A stretch of 64,000 nucleotides of DNA from an uncultured Bacteroidota bacterium. GTDB taxonomy: Bacteria > Bacteroidota > Bacteroidia > Bacteroidales > F082. The position numbers and the translations under genes were made by a program. The notes beneath the pieces are model-generated. The model was not told the origin of the DNA and did not search any database. It worked only from the letters and a program-made list of their open reading frames with translations. Where the stretch lies: positions 1 to 64,000 of the forward strand of contig CAITDJ010000046.1 of NCBI GenBank assembly GCA_903891085.1. The letters are read 5' to 3'. This document shows positions 44,228 to 53,853 of the stretch, piece by piece. The number at the start of each line of letters is the position of its first letter. The stretch's first letter is position 1.

Positions 44228-44257
44228 GTGATTCTTTAATAGTAGTTAAGGAATCAC
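44228..44257. terminator. Hairpin between convergent pheS and pyrophosphatase genes
   Basis: GTGATTCTTTAA (44228-44239) pairs with TTAAGGAATCAC (44246-44257) with one G-T wobble. There is no long T-run, so a role as bidirectional terminator is only likely. Just before it are three 7-nt units (GTGATTC GTGAATA GTGATTC, 44214-44234). Confidence 0.5.
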
Positions 44258-44925
44258 TAAACCTCTGAAAGAAACATATCGAGGTTATCGAATTTGTGGT
44301 GATAATCCTCCATCGACCTGCGGATAACTTCATGCGCCTCTTCAATACCATACACATGGGTAATCTCAACATGACTTTCTTTACCTGGTAAGTCTTTGTA
44401 AGTGAGAAAATAATGTTTCATTCTGTTGAGTACCAGGGCCGGACAATCGGAAATATCCTTGTAGTTTCCATACACGGCATCATTATCGAGCACAGCAACT
44501 AATTTATCATCGGCCTCGTTGCCGTCAATCATCCTGAAGCCACCAATGGGCCTTGCACGCACGATAATATCACCATGGGCAATTTCTTTTTCGGTCAGAA
44601 CACAAATATCAATCGGATCCCTGTCGCCATTAATATCGGTACGTCCTGTTTTTTCGTTACAGTACTCTGCCACCCTTTTTGCACAAAATGTTTGTGGAAT
44701 GAAACCATACAAGGCAGGAACTACATTCGAATATTTTTGCGGTCGATCGAGCCGTAAATAACCCGAAACCTTATCAACTTCATATTTAACAGTATCCGTT
44801 GGAACCATCTCGATAAAGCAAGTGACAACAGTTGGTGCATTTGGCCCTATTTCGACACCATGCCAAGGATGTGATTTGTAACGCAAGCCCATCAGTCTGC
44901 CGATGGGATCCATGATTTTTGACAT
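44257..44925 (-). CDS. ppa: Inorganic pyrophosphatase (family I)
   Basis: About 222 residues from ATG 44925. Hydrolyses pyrophosphate to phosphate and drives biosynthetic reactions. Family I metal-binding acids are visible in INGDRDPIDICVLTE and the later DDKLVAVLDND; the substrate-side Lys/Arg block is KVSGYLRLDRPQKYSN. The start is supported by AGGAG about 9 nt upstream, an unusual Shine-Dalgarno match for this window, and by a -7 box at 44952. An in-frame start at 44955 would lie inside the box and is rejected. Longer than E. coli Ppa (176), as in other Bacteroidetes. Confidence 0.92.
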   Translation of the reverse strand: MSKIMDPIGRLMGLRYKSHPWHGVEIGPNAPTVVTCFIEMVPTDTVKYEVDKVSGYLRLDRPQKYSNVVPALYGFIPQTFCAKRVAEYCNEKTGRTDINGDRDPIDICVLTEKEIAHGDIIVRARPIGGFRMIDGNEADDKLVAVLDNDAVYGNYKDISDCPALVLNRMKHYFLTYKDLPGKESHVEITHVYGIEEAHEVIRRSMEDYHHKFDNLDMFLSEV

Positions 44926-44951
44926 AAGCAATCTCCTCAATTTGTGTGCGT

Positions 44952-44960
44952 GCAAAAGTA
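44952..44960 (-). promoter_or_regulatory. -7 promoter box (TACTTTTGC) for the pyrophosphatase gene
   Basis: The plus strand reads GCAAAAGTA. A TTG about 21 nt further upstream on the minus strand fits the expected -33 spacing, making this the best two-part promoter match in the window. Confidence 0.7.
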
Positions 44961-45083
44961 AGACAATTACCTAAGCCGAGCCAACAAGGTGTATGATAAG
45001 TTTTTGTTACTTTCTGTTTTCATACAATCCGTTGATACTTTCCCTTGCACTCCTGACTCCCCTGCTGCTTCAGATTGAATTGC

Positions 45084-45578
45084 CTATTTCTTGCCGATAT
45101 CAACATTGGCAGGTACCGACAAATGACCCTGCACTAACTTCCATTCATTGTTACATTTTTCAAGAACACCTGTAAAACGGAGTCCATCATAGCTTTGAGC
45201 AACGCCGCCAATCATGAAATTATAGCTCATCAACTGCGAGAACCAGGCAGTGTTTCCCGTGCCGTTTATCCGTATGTACTGATCACTTATCGAGATGTAA
45301 AAATCGCTTACCAGTTCAAACTGTTCGCGGTATGCGTTTTTGACACGATCCCAACCAATAAGATTGTCGGTTGAATTCGTACCAAGCATCACAATGCTGT
45401 CACTTTGTTTCCACGAGCTCTCAATTTTCTGATAATTTTCATTTTCGAGAGCGGTAAAATAATTCGTCAGCATGTTTTTAATGGAGGCCAATTCCTCCTT
45501 TTCCGACTTTCTTTGGTCATAACGATCGCAGGCAAAAAAAGCTGAAAAAAGAAACAACAGTATGTAAATCTTTTTCAT
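45084..45578 (-). CDS. Lipoprotein with NTF2/SnoaL-like domain
   Basis: 164 residues. The signal peptide ends in a lipobox (AFFAC, Cys about 17). The mature part (about 30-155) has the pattern of an NTF2-like/SnoaL_3 fold: an N-terminal helix pair (IKNMLTNYFTALENENYQKIESSW), then VMLGTNSTDNLIGWDRVKNAY and a C-terminal sheet ending NNEWKLVQGHLSV. Members range from enzymes to stress or binding proteins; no catalytic residue set can be assigned. It is monocistronic, located between ppa and the ATP synthase operon. The 245 bp on its 5' side (45579-45823) hold no gene. Confidence 0.75.
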   Translation of the reverse strand: MKKIYILLFLFSAFFACDRYDQRKSEKEELASIKNMLTNYFTALENENYQKIESSWKQSDSIVMLGTNSTDNLIGWDRVKNAYREQFELVSDFYISISDQYIRINGTGNTAWFSQLMSYNFMIGGVAQSYDGLRFTGVLEKCNNEWKLVQGHLSVPANVDIGKK

Positions 45579-45823
45579 AACGGTTATTTTTTATTAAGCA
45601 TTTAGTTTTCAGACTTTCAACGCTGAAATTACAACATTTTGCCGCCATTGTCACGTGTTTTCCCGATTATTTTCGTGAACTAATTAATTATTCAAAAAGT
45701 GCTGCAACACCCGAATTCACGCAATAAATTACTGAATTGATAAAAAAAACGAAAAATCCTTTCGTAACTGAGGATTCTTTCGTTAATTTGCACACAATTT
45801 CTAACGTAGAATCAAGTATATAG

Positions 45824-46963
45824 ATGGCGGTCAACAAAAATAAAAAGGAATCTCCCCTTTGGATATTTATTTTGGTTCTGATACTTACAGTTGGAACTAT
45901 GCAAGTGTTTGCAAATGAAACGCAACCAGTTGCTGCCCACGAAAAAGGGAATGAGCAGGAAGCCGAAGAAAAGTTCAATCCGGGCGAAGTTATTATCGAA
46001 CATCTTGTAGATGCCTACGAGTGGCATATTGCAAAAGTCGGCCACACACATATCAGCGTGCCTTTGCCGGTTATCCTGTATGATCAGGGTCAATGGCATT
46101 TTTTTATGTCGTCGAAGTTTCACCATGGAAAAGAGGCCTATAATGGTTTTTATATTTCTCACACCGGTATGCAAAAAGGGAAAATCGTTCGCAAGCTTTC
46201 CGACGGTTCCGAAGTGAAACCGCTCGATTTATCGATCACCAAAAATGCTTTTGCCATTTTCGTTTCATCTGCCGTTATCATCCTGATATTTCTGAGCATT
46301 GCCAGATCCTATAAAAAGACAAAAAAACATGCCCCGAAAGGCTTGCAATCATTGGTTGAGCCTTTGATTCTCTTCATCCGCGATGAGGTGGTGAAGACTT
46401 CAATCGGCGAAAAACATTACCGGAGATTTCTGCCTTATCTTCTTACGGTTTTCTTTTTTATCTTTCTGAACAACGTAATGGGTTTGATCCCTATTTTTCC
46501 ATTTGGCGCAAACTTAACAGGCAATTTGGCCGTCACGGGCGTGCTTGCATTGTGCACTTTCCTCACGGTTTCGTTTGGAGGGAATAAAAACTATTGGGCC
46601 CATATTTTCAACACACCGGGCGTGCCATGGTGGCTCAAACTCCCGATACCATTGATGCCCATCATCGAAATCGTGGGTATGATCACCAAACCTTTTGTAT
46701 TGATGGTGCGTTTGTTTGCCAACATCACTGCAGGTCACATCATCATTCTTGGCTTTGTTAGTCTGATTTTTGTCTTCGGACAAACCAATGCGTATGCCGG
46801 ATATGGCATGTCGGTTTTATCGATTGCCCTGTCTATTTTTATGAATTTTCTAGAATTACTGGTCGCCTTCATACAAGCCTATGTATTCACCCTCTTGTCC
46901 TCCATTTTCATTGGGATGGCCGTTGAAGAACATGCGCACGAAGAACATCACGAAAGTCATTGA
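45824..46963 (+). CDS. atpB: F-type ATP synthase subunit a
   Basis: 379 residues. Subunit a carries the proton half-channels against the c-ring in the membrane. It has an N-terminal signal-like helix and a periplasmic extension of about 100 residues (to about 140), a feature of Bacteroidetes AtpB. The usual membrane helices follow, with the essential Arg in LMVRLFANITAGH. The C-terminus is His/Glu-rich (EEHAHEEHHESH), which might bind metal. It is the first gene of atpBEFHAG; a weak -7-like sequence (TTAATTTGC) lies at about 45783. No atpI is seen upstream. Confidence 0.93.
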   Translation: MAVNKNKKESPLWIFILVLILTVGTMQVFANETQPVAAHEKGNEQEAEEKFNPGEVIIEHLVDAYEWHIAKVGHTHISVPLPVILYDQGQWHFFMSSKFHHGKEAYNGFYISHTGMQKGKIVRKLSDGSEVKPLDLSITKNAFAIFVSSAVIILIFLSIARSYKKTKKHAPKGLQSLVEPLILFIRDEVVKTSIGEKHYRRFLPYLLTVFFFIFLNNVMGLIPIFPFGANLTGNLAVTGVLALCTFLTVSFGGNKNYWAHIFNTPGVPWWLKLPIPLMPIIEIVGMITKPFVLMVRLFANITAGHIIILGFVSLIFVFGQTNAYAGYGMSVLSIALSIFMNFLELLVAFIQAYVFTLLSSIFIGMAVEEHAHEEHHESH

Positions 46964-47003
46964 TTTAAATACACCCGTTTATTAACCTTAATACACTGTA
47001 ATC

Positions 47004-47264
47004 ATGCAATTATTAACCGTTTTAATGCAAGCTGCTCTAGATCTTGCACCTATCGCCAAAATGGCTGCCGGCCTGGCTGCTTCTATCGCTACCATCGGTG
47101 CCAGTATGGGTATTGGTCAGATCGGTCGCAGTGCACTGGAATCTATCGCCCGTCAACCTGAAGCTGCCGGTGATATTCGTTCCAATATGATCGTTGCAGC
47201 CGCCCTTATCGAAGGGGTAGCTTTCTTCGCGATCGTAGTGTGTCTGTTGATCGTGTTCTTGTAA
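47004..47264 (+). CDS. atpE: F-type ATP synthase subunit c
   Basis: An 86-residue two-helix hairpin that forms the rotating ring. A short N-terminal extension precedes helix 1 (AAGLAASIATIGASMGIGQIG); the polar loop is ARQPEA, and helix 2 carries the ion-binding Glu in AALIEGVAFFAIV. The residues that pair with Glu in sodium-type rings (Gln in helix 1 at the aligned site, Ser after Glu) are absent, so proton coupling is likely. A strong hairpin with a T-run follows 13 nt after the stop, before atpF. Confidence 0.96.
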   Translation: MQLLTVLMQAALDLAPIAKMAAGLAASIATIGASMGIGQIGRSALESIARQPEAAGDIRSNMIVAAALIEGVAFFAIVVCLLIVFL

Positions 47265-47277
47265 TACGCAGCAAATT

Positions 47278-47315
47278 CCCTTTGCTGCAACGGTTGGTTG
47301 CAGCAAAGGGTTTTT
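47278..47315 (+). terminator. Intra-operon hairpin with T-run between atpE and atpF
   Basis: Perfect 14-bp arms CCCTTTGCTGCAAC (47278-47291) and GTTGCAGCAAAGGG (47297-47310), loop GGTTG, followed by TTTTT. This is the form of an intrinsic terminator. Since atpF follows at 47343, it likely acts as an attenuator or 3' stabiliser giving extra atpE mRNA. Confidence 0.8.
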
Positions 47316-47342
47316 ATTTTAAACCGAAAAAATCAATTCAAC

Positions 47343-47837
47343 ATGGAATTAATAAATCCGGGAATAGGACTTATATTTTGGATGACGCTTGCTTTTGGCA
47401 TCGTGTTTTTCATTTTAAAGAAATTTGTTTGGCCTCCCATCATGCAGGCCCTGAATGATCGCGAGCGTCATATCGAAGAAGCCTTGCAGGCAGCCGATAT
47501 CGCCCACGAAGAAATGAAGAAGTTAAAACTCGACAACGAACAGTTGTTGAAAGATGCCAAGGAAGAACGCGACGCCATCATGGCCGAAGCGCGCAAAATA
47601 CGTGAAAAAATGCTAGACGAAGCACGTGTAAAAGCCAATCTGGAAGCTGACCGTATCGTTGAAAGTGCCAAAGAACGCATCAACCACGAACGCCTCGCTG
47701 CCATGACAGAAATAAAAAACCAGATCGCCGAAATCTCTATCGAAGTAGCAGAACGTATCCTGCGCGAAAAACTTTCAGCACCAAAATCGCAGCAGGAATA
47801 TATCGAACGTTTGCTCGATAAAAAGCAACTTAACTAA
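47343..47837 (+). CDS. atpF: F-type ATP synthase subunit b
   Basis: About 164 residues from ATG 47343. The peripheral-stalk subunit: one N-terminal membrane helix (NPGIGLIFWMTLAFGIVFFILKKF) and a long charged coiled coil ending in a delta-binding region (AERILREKLSAPKSQQEYIERLL). It forms a homodimer that holds F1 against rotation. The start follows the attenuator-like hairpin by 27 nt; an upstream in-frame start at 47298 lies within the hairpin and is rejected. atpH follows 15 nt later. Confidence 0.95.
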   Translation: MELINPGIGLIFWMTLAFGIVFFILKKFVWPPIMQALNDRERHIEEALQAADIAHEEMKKLKLDNEQLLKDAKEERDAIMAEARKIREKMLDEARVKANLEADRIVESAKERINHERLAAMTEIKNQIAEISIEVAERILREKLSAPKSQQEYIERLLDKKQLN

Positions 47838-47852
47838 ACCGTTACTGGCAAA

Positions 47853-48410
47853 ATGAAGAATACGCTCTTAGCAAAACGGTATGCAAAAGCCTTGTTCGAT
47901 CTGGCTGTCGAAGACAATGTGATCGAAAATACCAGCAAGGATATGTTGCTTGTAACTGCGGTGATGAACGAAAACCGCGAACTGCGTAAGCTCATGGCAA
48001 ATCCGGTGATTCCTCCTGCACGCAAAAAACTGATCATCCGTAAGATATTCGAAAATCATCTGGGCAAACACTCGCTCACTTTTCTCGATATCCTGGTTCG
48101 CAAAGGCCGCGAAATGAATATATTGGAAATTGCTCACCAGTTTAATGAACTCTATCTGGATCACAAAAATATCGCCAGTGTTGACATCACCACCGCTATT
48201 GCCATCAATGCCGAACTTCGCGACAAATTAGTGAAACGATTCAGAGAGCTCACGAACAAAACATTGCAGATGACAGAGAAGGTTGATCCGGAAATTATTG
48301 GCGGATTTGTACTTAAAATGGACGATTATCTCTATAACGCCAGCATAAGTAAAGAGATCAGCCGACTCCACAAAGAATTTGACAAAAACTTATATATTAA
48401 AGGATTTTAA
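47853..48410 (+). CDS. atpH: F-type ATP synthase subunit delta
   Basis: A 185-residue OSCP/delta subunit that links the peripheral stalk to the top of F1. The N-terminal helical bundle begins [18 protein letters not shown], and the C-terminal part contains the conserved [24 protein letters not shown]. Usual length is about 175-185. Lies 15 nt after atpF and 17 nt before atpA. Confidence 0.95.
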   Translation: MKNTLLAKRYAKALFDLAVEDNVIENTSKDMLLVTAVMNENRELRKLMANPVIPPARKKLIIRKIFENHLGKHSLTFLDILVRKGREMNILEIAHQFNELYLDHKNIASVDITTAIAINAELRDKLVKRFRELTNKTLQMTEKVDPEIIGGFVLKMDDYLYNASISKEISRLHKEFDKNLYIKGF

Positions 48411-48427
48411 AAAAAGAAAGACTGAAT

Positions 48428-50011
48428 ATGGCAGCTATCAATCCTGCTGAGGTATCAGCAATACTGCGTAAAGAACTTTCCGGTTTCAACACCGATGCTG
48501 TGTTGGAAGAAGTTGGCTCGGTATTACAAATTGGTGACGGAATCGCACGCGTTTATGGCATGGGAAATGCCGAATCAGGTGAGTTGGTTGAGTTTGAAAA
48601 GACCGGCCTGATGGGTATTGTGCTCAACCTTGAGGAAGACAATGTGGGTATCGTATTGCTTGGTGGTATCGAAGGTGTGAACGAAGGCGACACTGTAAAA
48701 CGGACAGGTCGTATCGCTTCACTGAACGTTGGCGAAGGGATGTTGGGTCGTGTTATCAACACACTCGGCGAACCCATCGACGGCAAAGGTGAAATCAAAG
48801 GCGTTACCTACGAAATGCCGCTCGAGCGCAAAGCCCCGGGCGTTATCTTCCGTCAACCCGTGAATGAACCACTGCAGACAGGTATCAAAGCCATCGATGC
48901 CATGATCCCGATCGGACGTGGCCAACGTGAGCTGATCATAGGCGACCGCCAGACAGGTAAGACTGCTATTGCAGTGGATACCATCCTCAACCAGAAAGAA
49001 TTCTACGACAGGGGCGAAACCGTTTACTGTATCTATGTGGCCATTGGTCAAAAAGGCTCAACGGTTGCCAATATTGTAAAAATACTTGAAGACAACGGCG
49101 CATTGCCTTACACCGTTGTCATCACTGCCACCGCCTCCGATCCGGCTGCCATGCAGTTTTACGCACCCTTTGCCGGTGCTGCCATTGGTGAGTTTTTCCG
49201 CGATACGGGTCGCCCTGCACTTGTGATTTATGACGATCTTTCGAAACAGGCTGTTGCCTACCGCGAAGTTTCGTTGTTGCTGCGTCGCCCTCCGGGACGT
49301 GAAGCCTATCCGGGTGACGTTTTTTACCTTCACTCACGCCTGCTCGAACGTGCAGCCAAAATCATCAACTCGGATGAGATTGCCAAAAACATGAACGACC
49401 TTCCTGAAAGTATTCGTCCATTGGTCAAAGGGGGCGGTTCACTTACCGCACTCCCGATCATCGAAACACAGGCCGGTGACGTTTCGGCATATATCCCGAC
49501 CAACGTGATTTCGATCACCGACGGTCAGATTTTCCTCGAGACAAACCTTTTTAACTCCGGTATTCGTCCTGCCATCAATGTGGGGATTTCGGTATCGCGT
49601 GTGGGTGGTAACGCACAAATCAAATCGATGAAAAAAGTGGCCGGTACACTAAAACTCGATCAGGCTCAATACCGCGAACTGGAAGCATTCTCAAAATTCG
49701 GTTCCGACCTCGATGCCGCCACCATGTCGGTACTCGACAAAGGAAAACGCAATGTGGAGATTCTGAAACAGCCACAATATGCGCCATTGACAGTAGAACA
49801 GCAGATTGCTATTATCTTCTGTGGGACAAACAATTTGCTGCGTAAAGTTCCGGTAAAATCCATCATAGATTTCCAAACCGAGTTTCTTCACCATTTGGAA
49901 GAAAAACACAGCGATGTGATGAAAGCACTCAAAGCCGGTAAATATACCGATGAGATGATTGCTGCCCTGAAGAATGTGGCCGCTGAAGTGGCAGCCAAAT
50001 ACGAGAAATAG
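48428..50011 (+). CDS. atpA: F-type ATP synthase subunit alpha
   Basis: 527 residues. Non-catalytic nucleotide-binding subunit of F1. The P-loop is GDRQTGKT (about 175), preceded by [40 protein letters not shown] is the alpha signature region, and the C-terminal helical domain ends [20 protein letters not shown]. The C-terminal extension is slightly longer than in E. coli (513). Expressed with the rest of the atpBEFHAG operon; its catalytic partner beta is encoded on the opposite strand about 2 kb downstream. Confidence 0.97.
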   Translation: MAAINPAEVSAILRKELSGFNTDAVLEEVGSVLQIGDGIARVYGMGNAESGELVEFEKTGLMGIVLNLEEDNVGIVLLGGIEGVNEGDTVKRTGRIASLNVGEGMLGRVINTLGEPIDGKGEIKGVTYEMPLERKAPGVIFRQPVNEPLQTGIKAIDAMIPIGRGQRELIIGDRQTGKTAIAVDTILNQKEFYDRGETVYCIYVAIGQKGSTVANIVKILEDNGALPYTVVITATASDPAAMQFYAPFAGAAIGEFFRDTGRPALVIYDDLSKQAVAYREVSLLLRRPPGREAYPGDVFYLHSRLLERAAKIINSDEIAKNMNDLPESIRPLVKGGGSLTALPIIETQAGDVSAYIPTNVISITDGQIFLETNLFNSGIRPAINVGISVSRVGGNAQIKSMKKVAGTLKLDQAQYRELEAFSKFGSDLDAATMSVLDKGKRNVEILKQPQYAPLTVEQQIAIIFCGTNNLLRKVPVKSIIDFQTEFLHHLEEKHSDVMKALKAGKYTDEMIAALKNVAAEVAAKYEK

Positions 50012-50029
50012 TATAGTAAAACCGACAGG

Positions 50030-50911
50030 ATGGCAAATTTAAAAGAAGTAAGAATACGAATCGATTCGGTCAATTCAACCCGACAGATTACAAGCGCCAT
50101 GAAAATGGTGGCCGCTTCGAAGCTTCGTAAGTCACAAAATGCAATCACTGCGATGCGGCCTTATAGTGCCAAGTTGCAGGAATTGGTGCAGAATCTGTCG
50201 AAGAGCATGGAACATACCTCCGACGAAAAATATTCGGTTCAGCGTCCGGCCGAACGCATCCTTCTTGTACCGGTCACATCGAACCGCGGACTTTGCGGCG
50301 CTTTCAATACGAATGTGATTCGTGCCACCACAAAACTGATAGCAGAAACCTACCGGCAAAAATTCGAAGCGGGCAATGTTTCGCTTTTCCCGATCGGCAA
50401 AAAAGGTGAGGAGTTTTTCAGAACCAGAAATTATAAAATCCTTGGATCAAATATCCATGTGTTTGACAGTCTCAGTTTTACCGCCATTGTTCCGATTGCC
50501 GATCAGCTTATGAAAGCTTTTGTTGATGAGGAGTTTGATCAGATTATCTTCATTTATAACCAGTTTAAAAATGCCGGGACACAGATACTCATACACGAAC
50601 AATTGTTGCCTGTTGAGATGCCCGTAGTAGATGAAAATGCACAATACGAAGGTGTTGACTATCTTTTTGAACCTGATAAAAACGCTATTCTGGACGAACT
50701 CATTCCGAAGACGCTAAAGATGCAGGTGTATAAGATGATACTTGATAGTTTTGCTTCGGAACACGGTGCCCGTATGATTTCGATGCACAAGGCTACCGAC
50801 AATGCCACTGAGATGATCAAAGACCTGAAACTCATTTACAACAAGGCGCGTCAGGCTTCCATCACAAACCAGATTATCGAGATTGTGAGCGGTGCCAATG
50901 CACTCGGATAA
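50030..50911 (+). CDS. atpG: F-type ATP synthase subunit gamma
   Basis: A 293-residue central-stalk rotor subunit. The N-terminal helix (MANLKEVRIRIDSVNSTRQITSAMKMVAASKLRKSQ) and the C-terminal helix (KATDNATEMIKDLKLIYNKARQASITNQIIEIVSGANAL) form the coiled coil that turns inside alpha3beta3. The central Rossmann-like domain contains PVTSNRGLCGAFNTNV. It is the last gene of the plus-strand ATP synthase operon; the ferritin gene follows 32 nt later. Confidence 0.96.
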   Translation: MANLKEVRIRIDSVNSTRQITSAMKMVAASKLRKSQNAITAMRPYSAKLQELVQNLSKSMEHTSDEKYSVQRPAERILLVPVTSNRGLCGAFNTNVIRATTKLIAETYRQKFEAGNVSLFPIGKKGEEFFRTRNYKILGSNIHVFDSLSFTAIVPIADQLMKAFVDEEFDQIIFIYNQFKNAGTQILIHEQLLPVEMPVVDENAQYEGVDYLFEPDKNAILDELIPKTLKMQVYKMILDSFASEHGARMISMHKATDNATEMIKDLKLIYNKARQASITNQIIEIVSGANALG

Positions 50912-50943
50912 TATTAATTTTCAACGCATTAACCAATTTTACC

Positions 50944-51468
50944 ATGATAAAAAAAGCAGTCGAATCTGCCATTATTGAACAAATCAGAAGAGAAGAACAT
51001 TCGTCACGTTTGTATCTGTCGATGGCCATCTGGTGTGAAACAAACGGTTTTCCGGGAGCAGCTGCTTTCCTTTACCGTCAAACCGAAGAAGAACGCTTTC
51101 ACCAGCTCAAATTCATTCATTATGTGAACGACCGTGGCGGTAAAGCGGTGTTGATGGCACTCGATCAGCCGGCAAATGATTATACTTCGTTGCTCGATGT
51201 TTTTCAAAAGGTGATGTTACACGAAGAATATGTTTCGGCCTCCATCAACGAATTGTATGAAGTAACACTCATCGAAAAAGATTATACCACCGGCAACTTC
51301 ATCCAATGGTTCATCACCGAACAGATTGAGGAAGAAAGCACCATGAAAACCATTCTTGACAAAATCAGTCTGGTGGGTGACGACAAAGGGGGTATGTTCC
51401 ATATCGACAAAGAACTGGCTGCGATGACAGCCGCCGCACCGGCACCTGGCGCTTCGGCAACGGCTTAA
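50944..51468 (+). CDS. ftnA: Bacterial non-heme ferritin
   Basis: A 174-residue four-helix iron-storage protein, assembling as a 24-mer. Ferroxidase-centre residues align with E. coli FtnA: Glu17, Glu50 and His53 (TEEERFH), a Glu in the HEEYVSASINELYE helix, and the Gln/Glu pair in FITEQIEEE. No heme-ligand Met of bacterioferritin is needed. The C-terminus is an Ala/Pro-rich tail (MTAAAPAPGASATA), unusual in composition. It may be partly co-transcribed with atpG (gap 32 nt), and an intrinsic terminator follows at 51488. Confidence 0.94.
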   Translation: MIKKAVESAIIEQIRREEHSSRLYLSMAIWCETNGFPGAAAFLYRQTEEERFHQLKFIHYVNDRGGKAVLMALDQPANDYTSLLDVFQKVMLHEEYVSASINELYEVTLIEKDYTTGNFIQWFITEQIEEESTMKTILDKISLVGDDKGGMFHIDKELAAMTAAAPAPGASATA

Positions 51469-51487
51469 TTGAAACTAACATAATTTC

Positions 51488-51522
51488 AATCCCGGTTTTG
51501 GAAACGAAGCCGGGATTTTTTT
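51488..51522 (+). terminator. Intrinsic terminator after the ferritin gene
   Basis: AATCCCGG (51488-51495) pairs with CCGGGATT (51510-51517), followed by a run of T to 51522. It lies 19 nt after the ferritin stop and would end the atpBEFHAG-ftnA transcript. Confidence 0.8.
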
Positions 51523-51760
51523 GTGCAGGAAAACCGATGCGCAGGAAATTATTATCCGATGGGCAGGAGTCCTTTGCTTGTACGCTCGCTGCGCACGTAT
51601 TGTTGTTTTTAATAGATTGGCTAAAAATATACATTCAGTTCGGCAACAAATCATACCGAAAAACCACACTTGTTAGGGACAAAATTGTTAAGTTTGTGAT
51701 GAAAAGGTGCTACCGCACGCGCTACAAGCGCGCGCGAACCTAAGGTACCCAGACACAAAA
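51523..51760. other. Intergenic region between convergent ftnA and atpC
   Basis: No credible gene; open frames are short and lack family resemblance. The only structure is a GC-rich hairpin CGCGCT-ACA-AGCGCG at 51718-51732. The stretch separates two terminators and may be decayed repeat DNA. Confidence 0.55.
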
Positions 51761-51790
51761 AAACCCGGCCTGTTTTCACAAGCCGGGTTT
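51761..51790 (-). terminator. Terminator after atpDC (bidirectional form)
   Basis: AAACCCGGC (51761-51769) pairs with GCCGGGTTT (51782-51790). On the minus strand it is followed by a longer T-run (the plus strand has agacacaaaaaaa before it) and lies 19 nt after the atpC stop; on the plus strand the T-run is shorter. Confidence 0.8.
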
Positions 51791-51809
51791 TATATTATAG
51801 ATTGTAATT

Positions 51810-52046
51810 TTATTCAGCCAGCACCAGCACCTTGTTGTGCAGCACTTCGAGCACACCACCATCGATATCAAAAAACTGATTTTTCTTGTCGCTCTCCTGA
51901 ATCTTGATTTTTCCTTTGCCAAGGGCCGCAATCATAGGCGCGTGGTTGTTCAGTATTTCGAACAAGCCATCCAGGCCCGGAAGCTGCACCAACTGCACTT
52001 CACCGCTGTAAATGGTTTTGTCAGGAGTAATGATTTCGAGTAACAT
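51810..52046 (-). CDS. atpC: F-type ATP synthase subunit epsilon, short form
   Basis: 78 residues, against about 130-140 in E. coli. The beta-sandwich domain is complete (LLEIITPDKTIYSGEVQLVQLPGLDGLFEILNNHAPMIAALGKGKIKI, then FDIDGGVLEVLHNKVLVLAE). The C-terminal helical hairpin is missing. In longer forms that hairpin inhibits ATP hydrolysis. The stop is followed by a terminator and not by remnants of a longer frame, so this looks like the natural length, as in other Bacteroidetes. It lies 18 nt downstream of atpD in a two-gene operon. Confidence 0.93.
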   Translation of the reverse strand: MLLEIITPDKTIYSGEVQLVQLPGLDGLFEILNNHAPMIAALGKGKIKIQESDKKNQFFDIDGGVLEVLHNKVLVLAE

Positions 52047-52064
52047 AACAAGTGGGGTTATGGA

Positions 52065-53579
<1,515 letters not shown>

Positions 53580-53612
53580 TTATTGTAATATTGTTTGAAA
53601 ATCAATTTGGAT

Positions 53613-53621
53613 GCAAATATA
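53613..53621 (-). promoter_or_regulatory. -7 promoter box (TATATTTGC) for atpDC
   Basis: The plus strand reads GCAAATATA, giving TATATTTGC on the minus strand, 36 nt upstream of the atpD start. Confidence 0.7.
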
Positions 53622-53679
53622 AAGAATTGACTTGAATTTCAGCACCAAAAAATGTCGTTTTTTGAAAAAAGGTATCAAA

Positions 53680-53805
53680 CAGTTCGCAGTCTTCAGTTCG
53701 CAGTCCTCAGTCTTCAGTTCGCAGTCTTCAGTTCGCAGTCTTCAGTCTTCAGTTCGCAGTCTTCAGTCTTCAGTTCGCAGTCCTCAGTCCTCAGTCCTCA
53801 GTCTA
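53680..53805 (+). repeat. Heptanucleotide tract (CAGTNNN word, 18 units)
   Basis: Eighteen perfectly phased 7-nt units, each beginning CAGT and ending TCG, CTT or CCT (the last CTA). It is the longest and cleanest such tract in the window and lies between atpD and lspA. Open frames through it only translate the repeat. Confidence 0.95.
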
Positions 53806-53853
53806 CTTGTCCAACTGCCGACTGCCGACTTATTTTTTTATGGTAATTTATAA

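Noticed and set aside
47004-47264. Sodium-coupled ATP synthase
   Set aside because: The c subunit lacks the Gln at the aligned helix-1 position and the Ser after the ion-binding Glu that mark sodium rings.
51498-51743. Small gene between ftnA and atpC
   Set aside because: The frame begins inside the terminator hairpin, has no family resemblance and ends in a GC hairpin; treated as non-coding.
53632-53853. Open frames through the CAGTNNN tract encoding Ser/Gln-rich peptides
   Set aside because: A 7-nt repeat can leave frames open without selection; there is no family resemblance, and the peptide is only the repeat translated.
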